64,000 nt of DNA from Certhia americana (Eukaryota; Chordata; Aves; Passeriformes; Certhiidae): positions 8,997,380-9,061,379 of the forward strand of contig CM031870.1 of NCBI GenBank assembly GCA_018697195.1. Reading direction: 5' to 3'. Position numbers and translations under genes: made by a program. The notes under the pieces are model-generated. The model was not told the origin of the DNA. It did no database searches and saw only the letters and a program-made list of their open reading frames with translations. Positions 27,230 through 39,600 of this stretch are shown one piece after another; within the stretch, counting starts at the first letter, position 1, and the number at the start of each line of letters is the position of its first letter.

Positions 27230-30200
27230 CATCCCAGCAGACATCCCAGTAATTTGTTTGGAGACTTGTGTATGTTCTGGCTTGTTTCTAAGCAACATGT
27301 TCCATAGCAATAGGATACAATACAGATTGTCCTATATCCTGGTCATTTAAGCCTCTCAGCTAATGATATTATTATAGTTCATATGTTTGTTTGAAATGTT
27401 GAGTTTACATAAAGCTCTTTTTGCCATCTAGGTTTTCATTTTCTGTTTTCAGTGGATGCTGTTACTGCTGGAAGCACTTACCTGAGCTTCAGCACTAGCT
27501 ACAGACAAAAGCTTTAAATCACAGTGGTATCATTAAGAGATTTGGAGGTCCCACAGGGCTTCCCTCCAGAATTCTAGAGAGATTATCTGAAATGGCCCTC
27601 GGTAGTCTCCTCTCACATACTTTACACTTATACAGTATGTTTCTAAGCTGAAATGGAAGTGTGACTGAATAATTGCTTAAAATGAGTCTGCAAAAGAGCT
27701 GCTTCAACTTCTCTTAATTATTTTGGATACAGTCTTAGCAGAAAAATCACTTATACAATAAAAGAAAAAAGAACATTTAAATTATAAAACAAGTAAGTAA
27801 GGTTTTGGTTTTTTAACAAAAGCAAGTTAAACTAAGTAAAATAGTTCCTTTTTTAAATTATATCCTGAAATACATGGAAGTTTTGAAGGCATTCACCCAT
27901 GATTAGATGATGTCTGATATTTTTTACAAGATGAATTGGTGATGAATTATTTTTGTTTTTAAATTGAGAGTATTTAACGTGCTCTATTACCACTCATCTT
28001 TAGGCTGATGGGGAATGAGTACCACAACTATCATATTCCATAACCTTCCTGAATTATGTACCTTGCATATCACCTGCTCTTTCTTTACTTACTATACAAA
28101 AGATACTTTCTACTATTTTTTTTTTTTTTTTTTCATTTGGAGAGCATATATTTGTGGGAAAAAATAACCATTTTTTAATAAAGAGAGTACAGTACCTCAT
28201 CATAGTTGAGGGAGAAACAATCTCAACTCAGAAGAAAGCAAAACCTATCTCTGGAAGATGAACCTGGCATAAAGTTATGGTGTTTAGAAAATACAAACTT
28301 CTGAATGTGAGCAGACAGGGTTTGGGGCACAGGATAACAGTGCAGGATGCAGAGAGCTCTCGCTGCTCAGGTTCTGCAGTTCTGTAACTGCTGCCCTTTG
28401 GGCCACAATTCCAGGATGAAGCTGATGCTCACGTCGCTTTTGGAGTTCACCTGTGCCTGATGGAATTGTCTGCTCTATTCCACTGCCACACGCTGGTGAC
28501 ATTACTGGAGTTAGGGGTACAACTGCTTCAGGCCCAGGGGCAGTTCTGTGTCCATCTGCAGTGCCCAGTGCCACTGCAGCGCCTGCTGGGAGCCTCTGCC
28601 CTCTGTGCTTCAGCATCCAAGGGGCACCGGCTGCAGAAAAGCTGTTGGCAGCTGGCAGAAAGAAATGGAGGCTTTCAGTGGAACAGCTTTTCATTTAAAG
28701 GAAGCGGCCGTGTTTCCAGCACTGTCTGTTTCCATGGCAGCCAGCCTAGCAGCCTGTGCTGGAGTTTCTGCTGCTCTTGGAAATTTCCTAGGGGGTATGC
28801 AGGAATGTTGGACATTACATTTTCTTATTTTTACTTGCAGTTTTAAGGGTTTAAATAGGTAGTATCCATTGGATTTTAACTTTGAGAGAGTAATGAGATG
28901 GTTACATACAGAACATTAAAAAAAATCTTGATGCCTTGTTTTTCTTCTTGCTGCCATTTGAAAGGACTGTGTGGTGTCTGCTGGACCTATTGTCCGTGGT
29001 GAAGCGTTTGTTTCAGCTGTGTAACTGTGAAGTGGCAACAACTGTTTGCTGTTTCATAGTACCTTCTCTAAAAAGATTAAAATGTGATCTTAAATTAATG
29101 GGCTGTGTAATAACTATGTTAGATGTGGAATTATTAGTGCTGGAACTGTGCACAGTATATGTTCTGGTTTTTTTTTCTAGGCAAGAAGCAGTGGTGAAGG
29201 CTTGTCAGTCAGTGTAGATAGCATTGTTCCTGCAGTGCAGCTACCAATTTATTTTTGGCCTCTTTACATTCCAACACTTGTGATTATGTAGTACTACTTT
29301 AAGACTGCTCTTCTATAGAATACACATTACAGATTCGTAACAGGAGTCACTTGCTCAGCTCTGATAAAAGCTGTTTGTTGTAGGTGATTTAATAATACAC
29401 TTTATTTCACTCCTTCTGCCACTCACAGCAAGTAAAACATGCCCAACCACTCTGTTTGCTGCCTTACCAAGGATTGATACAGAACATGCTGTGTCTCCTC
29501 AAGTGTCTGTTTGTGGCACTTCTGCTTGCAGAAGCTTCAGCAGGAGATTGAGGAGCTGCTGTTTCCCATTATCCTCAATCTCTGCCCCTTTGGGGTACAG
29601 TGTATGTGAAACTTAGCAGGACTCCCGGTGTGAGAACAGGGCATTGGCTTTATAAAAGTTACTGCTTTAGAGAAATACACTTCCACATAACAAAGTGCAC
29701 TGGTTAACAGATGAGCTCCTCTTTCTGCACCATGATCTCCATTCCCTGGCTCAGAGAAGTGTTGATTCCCTGGTGTGCTAACACTGGAAGGAGCTGGAAG
29801 AGTGGGAACACCATCCTCTGGCACTCAGCTTTTGGGCTGGCGAAGAGCTGCACCTTCAGTGCAGTCGCAGGAGTCCTGCTGACTCTGAGAGTCAGATAAC
29901 CAGATGTACTTACTGTGAGGAGGGATTATGCTTTTTTGTTTTGTCAGTAAATATTTGATAATTTTTATTGACTTAAGAAAACACATGTAAATTTGGAATC
30001 TCTCCACCTGGTGTCCAAGTGTTAAAATCATATACTTACTTGAAAACGAAAAAGACTATCCTCCCTTCTCCCTTAGCCAAGCAGGAATTTGACTGACCTC
30101 TCTATGTATGGCTTTTATTCAGAAGCAGTTCACAGACAGCTTCTAGAGTTGCAGTGGTGTGAAGGAGGATTTCTGCCAGATAATGGGAAGTACAAAATAT

Positions 30201-30658
30201 TTGTACTCTTTTAGCAACTACTAATTTGCTCAGTGGTGTTAACATTGCCCTTCTTTTGCAAATATCCTTTAGACAGGAGGAACAACATTAATAATTTATC
30301 AACATATGTAACTACTGGTTAATTTTGTGCTTTCATTTTAGAGATCACTTATAATTTTAGATGTTATGTAGATAACTGCCTGATTTTAAAAGTGTCAGAG
30401 TGAAAGGTAGACTATCTGGCAACAAGATGAATGGATTTACCCTGATAAGAACCATCTGTAAAATACAGTGTTTGAGTAAATACCATTCCAAGGGGAAGTT
30501 TGGTTTGTAGTACCTCCATCTTCTGTCTTTCGAATTCTCCTTTCTCCACATTCTATGATGGCTTGTCTGCAAGTGGTTCTTTAAAATAAAGGGGAGGGGG
30601 AAAAACCAAGGAAAAAAAAATCCAAACCCCCAACCCACACTAGAACAAGTAGTAAAAA

Positions 30659-30692
<34 letters not shown>

Positions 30693-33600
30693 TATATGTT
30701 GTATTTCGGTAATGCTTCGGTGGTTTTTAGAATTTTTTTTCATTTGTTTTTGTTTTTAGGCTGTTTTCTCTTATCCAGCTTTACTGGATTTACCAATTTG
30801 TGTGTTTCTGAATGTTCCAGAAAACTCTTGCTCTATAGATTTCCATATATATGATAGGCGAAGTCTGTATTAGTTTTAATTACATTAGAATTAAACCAGT
30901 CTGCATTCTACTCTAGATAATTTCTCATGGAAATAAATGAGCAATTCTTTGCCATAAGTGCAATTCTCAGATGGCTCATCCTTGTCTCTGAAGATATTTT
31001 CATCATATTTTCCTTATTGAAAACGAGTGATTTAGTTTCCATGACTCCCATCCTTCTGTCGGGCTGGCTGTTCTTTGAGTCTCCATTTCCTTCTGAGCTT
31101 TTCACAGACCTCACTCCTGCTCCCTTCCTTCATTCCCACTTCAGGTTCCCCTCCAGGATAAAGATTCCTGTCTCTCTGTAACTACACAGACAATGCAGGG
31201 GTCACTCCTGACTGTAGTGTGACCACCTGTGGGTCACACCCTGACCTGTAATGTAGGTGGGCTCTATCTATGTGAAGTTATGCAACTTAAAGACAGGTCT
31301 TATTATTTCTTCCTTAGAAACAGCTCTGCTTTTTATTTTGTGTCACTATAGAGGCTGAAAGTAAATTGGATCCTCTAGATGCTTATATCTCTTTTATAAA
31401 TGTATCACTATTGGCTTTTTTCCTGATGGATTTGCTTTGGAATAATGAAACCTTTTTAACTTTCCAACTTTAAAAAATAATATATTTAGGGGTTTTATTC
31501 ACAATTGTTTTCTATATGAAAATTTTCATTAATTATGCGTTAAAGTGTTCAATATTTATTTTTTTAAAAAGTGTACGTATGAAACACTTTTCCAACCTTA
31601 GTTTTGGAGTTGATTGCAAAAGCAAACATCTGGTTTTCTAGTCCAGCTTGGTTTCTGTTTAACTTCCTTGCTCTGGTCAAGTCAAAATCTTAAGTTATTA
31701 TCTTATACCATCTTTCTAACTGTGAGTCATCTCTTCTTTAGCATTCTCCCTGCAGTGCTTCCCTATTAGTCATGCTACAGGCTGTTCTGTCCTTATTATG
31801 TAATATAGAAGTTCATGATATTTATTTAGTAAGTGAATAACTACATGTTCTATATCTTCTATATCTCTCATTTTCTCAATTTTCTCACTGTTTTTATGAC
31901 TTGTCCAGATACAGATGGGATAACTTCAAAATCCTCCCTTATTGCTTTGTAATGCCCAATGTAGGTGAACAGATGGTGGACAGACAAGTAACATTATGGG
32001 AGACAAGAATGGTTTGTTACATGTTTTTAAAAAATGCTAAAGCTTCACACGTGAGCACATAAGTTTACACACAGCTATATTCTTACTGTTCTTCTCTTTC
32101 TTTTGCTCTAGTACACTGCATATTCTCTTGTTGCACTATATGTTGTTTAGGATATGGCTCGGTTTTAAGTCTTTCTGCAAAGCTTAAGCCAAATATCTGA
32201 CCATAACTGAAGCCACAAATCATAGATTCATTCCTAAACTACACAGCAGTGCTTCCCATCATTTATATCTAGAAATAATGTTCAATAATAATGTTCTTTC
32301 CCACTTCTGATTACTAATATTGAAAGCACAACCCTAGCAATGCTTAGGTAGTTATACCTGAACCAGCTACACCTACAGAATGGGCTTTATGACAAAACTT
32401 AGTGAAAAAGAAAGTCTGAATAAAAAACATATTAGAAATCTGGATTATCACCATAAATGCATTATTTCTTAACAGATTATCTGCCTGTGATATGTTGGTA
32501 TATGAGTCACAACAGTACTAACATTCCTGCACCTACTGTGATATTGCCAGTATTCACTTTTTGACCCATTGTGTTTCAGTTAATGGAACTGAAAAAGAAA
32601 TACTAATTCTGGTTTATTTACTTTGTCTGACATATGTCAGCTCTACTGTGGACATCACTGATGTTGGAGCAGATCATTTTGCTTGGAGACCTGAAAATAA
32701 AGAGGCATGTGTTTAAAACTGACCTGTAGCTAGGTAAAGATTTGGTAGGCACATATATTGTTTGCTTAGTGTTCCAAGAAAGCCAGATTTAAGTGTCATG
32801 TGAATTTGGACCAAATAGAGCTTTTAGCATGGATGAGTGCAGAGACTGAATCAGATGGGATGGATTGTGAATTAACCCAGGCTCCACATTCAGACACTAT
32901 TGGCATGAGGCCTTGGGAAATGGGGCACTGAAAGGTGGTTACCCAGGGGTGGGTCAAGTCTCCAGTTCTACCTCTATTAGTTCAAGATGGTCTGGTCCCT
33001 GTCCTGGAGATAGGATTGGATGCCTTCCCTCAGGTAACCTTTTGTATTGTTTAGCTAACCACACCTCTGGCTCTTTTGCAAGGAATCCCTTAACCCACAT
33101 GGTCGCTGAGGTTGCTCTCAGGCCCTGCAAGCCTGTATGCTGCCTTCTGACCACCTGGCTGCTCTGATACATTAAAGATATCTTTGGCTACAGCTTTGGA
33201 CCCCTCCTGTTTATTAAGCCACATTCCCTGGCCAAATGTTTGGGGCTTGATATAACGGAAGCAGCCTCAAAGAAGATTGTTACAGATGATACTCCTGCTC
33301 AGAGCCGGCCATGCTCTTCTAACCTTTTCAGTCCCCTAGTGATGTAAAAGAAAGCATAGTTTAAGCAAAGAACAGAAGAAAGACAAATTTTAATCTGCTC
33401 AGGACGAAAAACACTGAAATACAGTAGTCTTGCCATTCTGCTTATAAATTGTCTTTCACATCATTTGGTTAGGTAAAACTTACTGAAGATTTTTTAAAAG
33501 GATTGCACATAGAGTTTGAAGGCTGACTCTGAGCTTTCTCACCTTACTAATTGTAAGCAAGGAACACCAAACCAAGAACATACCAGATTTCTATTCCTTT

Positions 33601-36600
33601 CCTGTAAATACCATTGCAGTCAGTGAATTTCTTCGTGCTTTGGGCTCGTGATGTACCCCAGGGTTAGAATCTTAACATCACATTTCACTGTGTGCTTGAA
33701 ATGAATTTCCATTGAAATGTTTTTCTTTAATGCACATTTGTCTTGTAAAACTGGTTCAGGACTCCAGGCAGTACAAGTTTGCACCTGCTGGTGAGAGGTG
33801 CCTTAAGAAGAGGTTCATGGCTTACCTGGATCCACAGGAAATTAAGGAACACAAACTATTATAAAGTTATTCTTCTGTTAACTTCTCACAGTTAATATTA
33901 CTTGGAAAATACAACACCCTACTTAAAGCAGGTATTTTCACGTTGCCAGAGGAACTCAATACCTCTTGAATGACTTTTCGTCAGTTTACCTTTTAGTGTT
34001 GTTCTTTTGCATCCTTGCATCTCTGTCCTTTGTGATTCTTGTGTCACAATATTGTAAAGTCTGAGCAGACCTGCTGTGCCACAGCCCTTAAATGTTTTTA
34101 TTTGAACTCTTAATGTTTGTGTGACACAAGAAAATAATATCCTTGTTTTCAGGACTTGCTATTCCCAGTCTTAATGCTTTAGCCAGAGGAATATCCTTCC
34201 TGTACTGCAGAACAGGAAATAAGCTGGTTCCTTTTAAATTCTGGAAACAATGAACTTTGTCCTTAGCTTAATTTTTTAGCAATTGCATTCATTTTGATGT
34301 TTCAGACAATGCATTAGCTTGTTTTGCTTCCTTGTGAAATACAATAGGAACAGCATGCCATAATCATACACCCATTATAACTCTCAAGCCTGAATTTCAG
34401 CATGTAAATATTACATCTTTAATATATTTTGTCTCATGACTGTGCCTTGTTCAGAAGATAAAATTTCACTTTGGGGTAGTAGCTATATGTGTCAAAGAGA
34501 TAATGATGCACTGTGATAAATTGATACAGAAACAATGGGAAGGAAAGAGTAGAAGAAAGAAGCAACTTTTTTTCCCCTTTTTTTCTCCCCTGGCAACAAA
34601 AATCCATAATCTCTGAAAGTATAAAATTTTTATGTCTACATCTTCCCCCAGGTTTTGTGGTTTCTGGTGTAGTATTTAATGTATGTTACATTGGTTACTC
34701 ACACAGGAACGATGCAGAAATTCTTACTAAACGTAATGAAATGTAAGAAGTTACATTTGAAGCTTTATAAACTGTTTTTCCACATTTGATATTGGATTTA
34801 TTTTGTCCTTTAAATAATTATGATAACACATATCTCAATCAAAAACCCAACATTTTCTGATGTTCAGAGAGAGAATGTGTGTTCCTAATTGTAAAACTTT
34901 TTTTGTTGTTTTTAAATAAGGCAGATGAAATTCCACTTCTCTTCAGTTTCTTGTGTTTCAGCAAGGTTTATTTAAATGTACAATCAAGCTTTGTATTAAA
35001 AAAACCCTTCAGAAGATACAATCAATAAGACATGCAGAGCTTTTCTTCTGAAATGCTCTGCAAACATAATTTCTATTTCAGCACAGTGAAGTCATGTAAG
35101 ATTGGCTTAGGACACGCAATAACGTTCTGTAATCATTATGGGCTCTAGTTTATGGTTTAAATTCCTTTTACCTCACTTTTTTCTTGATGTAAGCTCAACA
35201 CTCCTCATGAGGCCTGGCAGATAGGAAAAGTGGATGCACTTGGGAAATACAGTCTTGGCATCAGATGACACTGAGAAGCAGCAAACTCCAATGAAAGTGT
35301 GGATGAAAAGAGTCCCTGGGAACTGTGTTAACAGCAGCTGTTCCTAGGATGGCTCTTGGGGGGGTTATTGTCAAGTCTGAATACACAGCAAAAAGTATTT
35401 CTGAGGTTGCAGTACTTGGTAACATTGGAATAGGGGTTTTCACTTTATGAGGAGACTGTGCTTACCTAGGAATGAATGTTTTCTTTTGTCAGTACTTCAG
35501 CTGAGGCTGCAACAGAGACGGACACGAGAACAGCTGGTGGACCAGGGCATCATGCCACGTAAGACTTACTTCTAGTAATTTGTATTTCTGTAATGTTAAT
35601 TATGAATTGAATATATAAAATATTGAAGATAAGCATTTCTGTGAGATCATTAAAAATAACTTTAGCATTTGAAAAGACTTGTGGGATCCTTTTGATAACC
35701 TAAGTGAGCATAGTAAATTCATCATGCTTACATCATGTTTCAGGTAAAATAGCCATTTTGAAGAAAATGCAAGGATTTGTAGACATAGATGAATTCTGCT
35801 TTTATTTTCTCTATTTAAATAATTATGACCGATACTAAATAAACTCAATTACTTAGATGAGTGGACATTAGTAACAAAACTGGCAGTTTTTAAAGAGTAG
35901 AATGACAAAGAATGCCAGACAAATGAAGGGTGCACAGAAAACACGGAGAATTTCTAAGTGGACAGCACTGAGATGGAGCACTCTACTGTTCACCTAGAAA
36001 TAACATAAATTGTAGTCTTTTTACTCTATTTGGTTATTTAGCAGATAACCACCACTCTGTTTTCTAGGATGAACATTTAAGGCCTCTACATTTTTATATT
36101 TTGTTTTTAAATCAACACATAGTTCTTAAGGGAAGGTCCAGTTCTCTCTAATAACAGCAAGTATGAAGTATAGACAGCCAGAAAATTCAGTGGAATAAAT
36201 TAAATTAAATTAGCATTTTGGCATTCTAAACCTTACCTCATAAAATTTCCACTGTGGGACAGTTTTGATAAATAAACAAACACCTTTGTACATAGTGAAA
36301 AAGTTACCCTTTACATGGTAGCAATCTGTTAGAATCAAATATTGTAGGTATTCTGTATAGTAGTATTGCTCATCTCTGCTAAAATATAGGTGGATACTAC
36401 TAGCACAGACCCATGGGTGCAAACACAACTCTGAGGTAGTGTTTAACGCCCATACACACATTCTGGTTAGCATATTTCTTTCGAAAATCACTTCCTGTCA
36501 GTTTAACTCTTACTCTTCCTTCACAGCTTTGAAAAGTCCAGCTGCATTCCATGAGCAGATAAAGAGCCTGGAGCGAGCCAGGGTAAACCACTTTGTGTCA

Positions 36601-39600
36601 ACTTGTGATTAACATCTGGAGATGGAGAGTCAGTTTTTTGTGATTCTAAATTCTCTGAGGACATGGAAGAATTCTTACCATTATAGTAATAATGTGTGCT
36701 TTTATTTTGGGAGAATTCATTAAAATAAAATATGTGTGTCAAATCTGAAAGGAACTTCTGTGAGCCTTCACAGATCAGTGTGGGGGATTAAACTTACGGG
36801 GGGGTTAACACATAGCTACCTCCAGTTAAGGATTGGATACTTGGGGAAATTATGCTTGTGCGGTTTTTCTATGATGGATCTATACTATTGTGATTATGTG
36901 GTGATGTGGGGTGAAATCCAGAAACATTCCCATCTTGTTTGGGGAAGCTGGAAATCCATCAGCCCTGCTTAAATGCTAGGAAAACAGAACAAAGCAAGAG
37001 GAACCCCCTGTACTGTTTGTGTTCTGACAGTGCTACTCACCCATCTGAAGGAATCTGCAACTATTCATTATTTGGATGCAGGTGATTTGTCAAACTTTTT
37101 TTTTTTTTTTAAGTGAACAGTAGTTAATAGTGTTTTCTCCTTTCTTTTAAGACTGAAAATTTCTTGAAGCACAAGATCCGGAGCAGGCCGGACCGCTCGG
37201 AGCTGGTCAGAATGCACATTCTGGAAGGTATGTGCCAGCTCTGGGCTGTTGGAAGCACTCACAGCGGGAACTTGGTTGTGCTCTCAGTTGTCTCACTGAG
37301 TTACACTTTGATGGGCATTACTTCTAAAGGTTTATCTGCTCTATTTCTCTACTTCTACAGTGTGTGTGGTAGTCTGTATTCTAAATCGGTATAGTAATAG
37401 ATAAATCTATAGCAGTGAAGGTATTCTCAGCAGTGTCTTTGTTTGCTATTGCATATTGTTCTTAATCTATAATGGTAATTATATCATGGGGTGTGTACGT
37501 GGCGTGTTTCTGTTGCTTCTGTTTCTGCTCGTGCCCTTAAATGCCTTGTGTTCTCCTCTGACCCTAAAGAATCTTTAATAAATATGACTGTTACCCTGTT
37601 TTCTGTTACACCTGACTACCTTTGATATAAGTAGAATGGTTGTTGCAAAGACAATGTTGTTTGTCATGAAATTGGGAAATAATTGGAACAGAATATTTAA
37701 ATCAGTATATCCTTTCAGAGACCTTTGCAGAGCCTTCGCTACAGGCCACTCAGATGAAACTGAAGAGAGCTCGGTTGGCAGATGATCTGAATGAGAAGAT
37801 TGCTCAGAGACCTGGTCCTATGGAACTGGTAGAAAAAAATATTCTTCCTGTAGACTCCAGTGTTAAAGAAGCGATTATAGGCAAGTAGAAGTCCCACTTC
37901 AAACAGAAACTTCTGTTTGTGATCTACATGGCATTGTGGAAAAAAAAAAATTTGACTTTTGAGTATAAAGTTCACTAGAAGATAACATATGCTAAATTTA
38001 TTACTACTTATTACTTCAGCTTCTGAGACCTAAACTTTGTTATCGTTTAAATAAAGTAATCCTATTTTTATCTGAAATTTTGAAAATACTTGGTTTTTAA
38101 TAAAAGTCATTACAAAGCAATTGAACATCTGTGGCCATTCCTCAGTCTGTCATAGGTGTCTGTGTGCACATCTTTTGAAAGTACCTTTTAATCTCTTACT
38201 AAAACCACGTCTGCTCCACGCCTGGTTTTATTTTGATTCCTTGAATGTGATTTGATATGGCTCTCATATTAAAACACAGTAAATACTTAGGTACCATATG
38301 TTTAGACTGATCATTTTCCAGCAGTTAGCTAATTCTGCCATGAATGTCTAAATTAAATATGTGCAATTAAAAAAAACATTATTTCTTTCTATGTAAACAT
38401 CTTAGCAGTTGGACAAGAGAATTACCCTCAAGCTTTGGATGATTTCTCATTTGATGAAGACAGCAGTGATGCTTTATCACCAGACCAACCAGCCAGTCAA
38501 GAATCCCAGGGTTCAGCAACTTCCCCTGGTGAGCCAAAACCAAATGACTCACCCTCACCTATAAACCCAAATGCTGCTACATCAACACAGGTACAGTTTT
38601 TAAATGTTAAAATGTTCACAGTATGGTTTTTGGTCTGGCACTGTAGAAATAGGGCATGGTTCCACATGGAATGAATACATCTGCTGCCACAAAGGGGTGT
38701 CTGGGACTCTCTCCTTGGGAGTGCATAGTGTAGAAACCTGGCTTAGCTGGTGGCAGTGATGAAATTGCCATAGGCTGCAGTGAAGCCATAAATTCTCTGA
38801 AATTCGTTATGACCCATAGAAGATCTGTAGCTTTCCCAGAAGTTGTTTAAAAGGTCATGGACATACTCCAGCTTTTATTGATTACTTAATGTCTGTCTTC
38901 CTTCTGGGCAAGGTCTTGAACTCATTTGGAATTAAAGTTAGCTGAAAAAACAACAGTTGACGTCAGTTCCATTATCCTCAGAAAAGACCATCAAAAAAGG
39001 TTTCCCACATAATTTAAATATTCTTTCCTATAGTTTTAATATACTGCCTAAGGAATTTACTATTTAAGAAATCAAAATAACTGGTTGATTTTTCTATGAG
39101 ATTTTTAGTATTTTCTCAAGGTAGTTAACAAAGAAAGGAAAGTAACTGTGTCATGGCAGATAAAATGTTATCTTTGTAGCAGAGCATTTAAATGTGTGAG
39201 GATTTAGAGAGCTGTGGATTTGCTCCTTACTGCAGAAAGTAATGTAAAACAGCTGTTAAGTAAGTAAAAAAGAGACAGCTCTTGTTATTGCTCTGAAGTC
39301 TATATTGTCTTTATGACTATGGACACTTGACAGCTGAATGTTTCAGGATCTGGTATTACTCTCCTTGGTTTTCTTATTACCACAGTAGATAGAAAAAGTA
39401 TTGTGAAGTTCGTATTCAAAAACAATGCTGGACACAAAGTACAGCACATCCATTTTATTTCATTGTTCCCTAACATACAGATTAAGATGTGAATTTGGTT
39501 CCACGTTGAGAGAACATATAATGTCAACATAATGTGTTGAATAAATTGAAAACAAACCACATGAAATTAGATTCCTGAGTAAGAAATTAGGTTCCTAATG

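Larger units (their letters stand above)
21838..35492 (+). other. MRTFB: Intron 1, from exon 1b to exon 2
   Basis: 13.7 kb, the largest intron of the 1b transcript. It holds A/T tracts (A17 at 21972-21988; T run near 28117-28133), two AT microsatellites with homopolymers (27167-27229 and 30654-30697), and two slightly GC-richer blocks (28.3-28.8 and 29.5-29.9 kb) without recognisable proteins. A possible decayed LTR lies at about 32.88-33.33 kb. I see no RNA gene and no further coding exon. Confidence 0.75.

Noticed and set aside
27047..27350. ORFs with poly-Phe or poly-Lys.
   Set aside because: Translation of the (AT)n-T44 tract.
28284..28862. Cluster of ORFs (81-136 codons) on both strands in a GC-richer block.
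   Set aside because: No recognisable domain, no codon pattern favouring one frame, no start/splice context. Most likely ordinary intron.
37885..37890. Alternative GT donor GTAGAA for exon 5.
   Set aside because: Its use shifts the frame into exon 6 at either acceptor, whereas the GC donor restores the conserved MRTF sequence.
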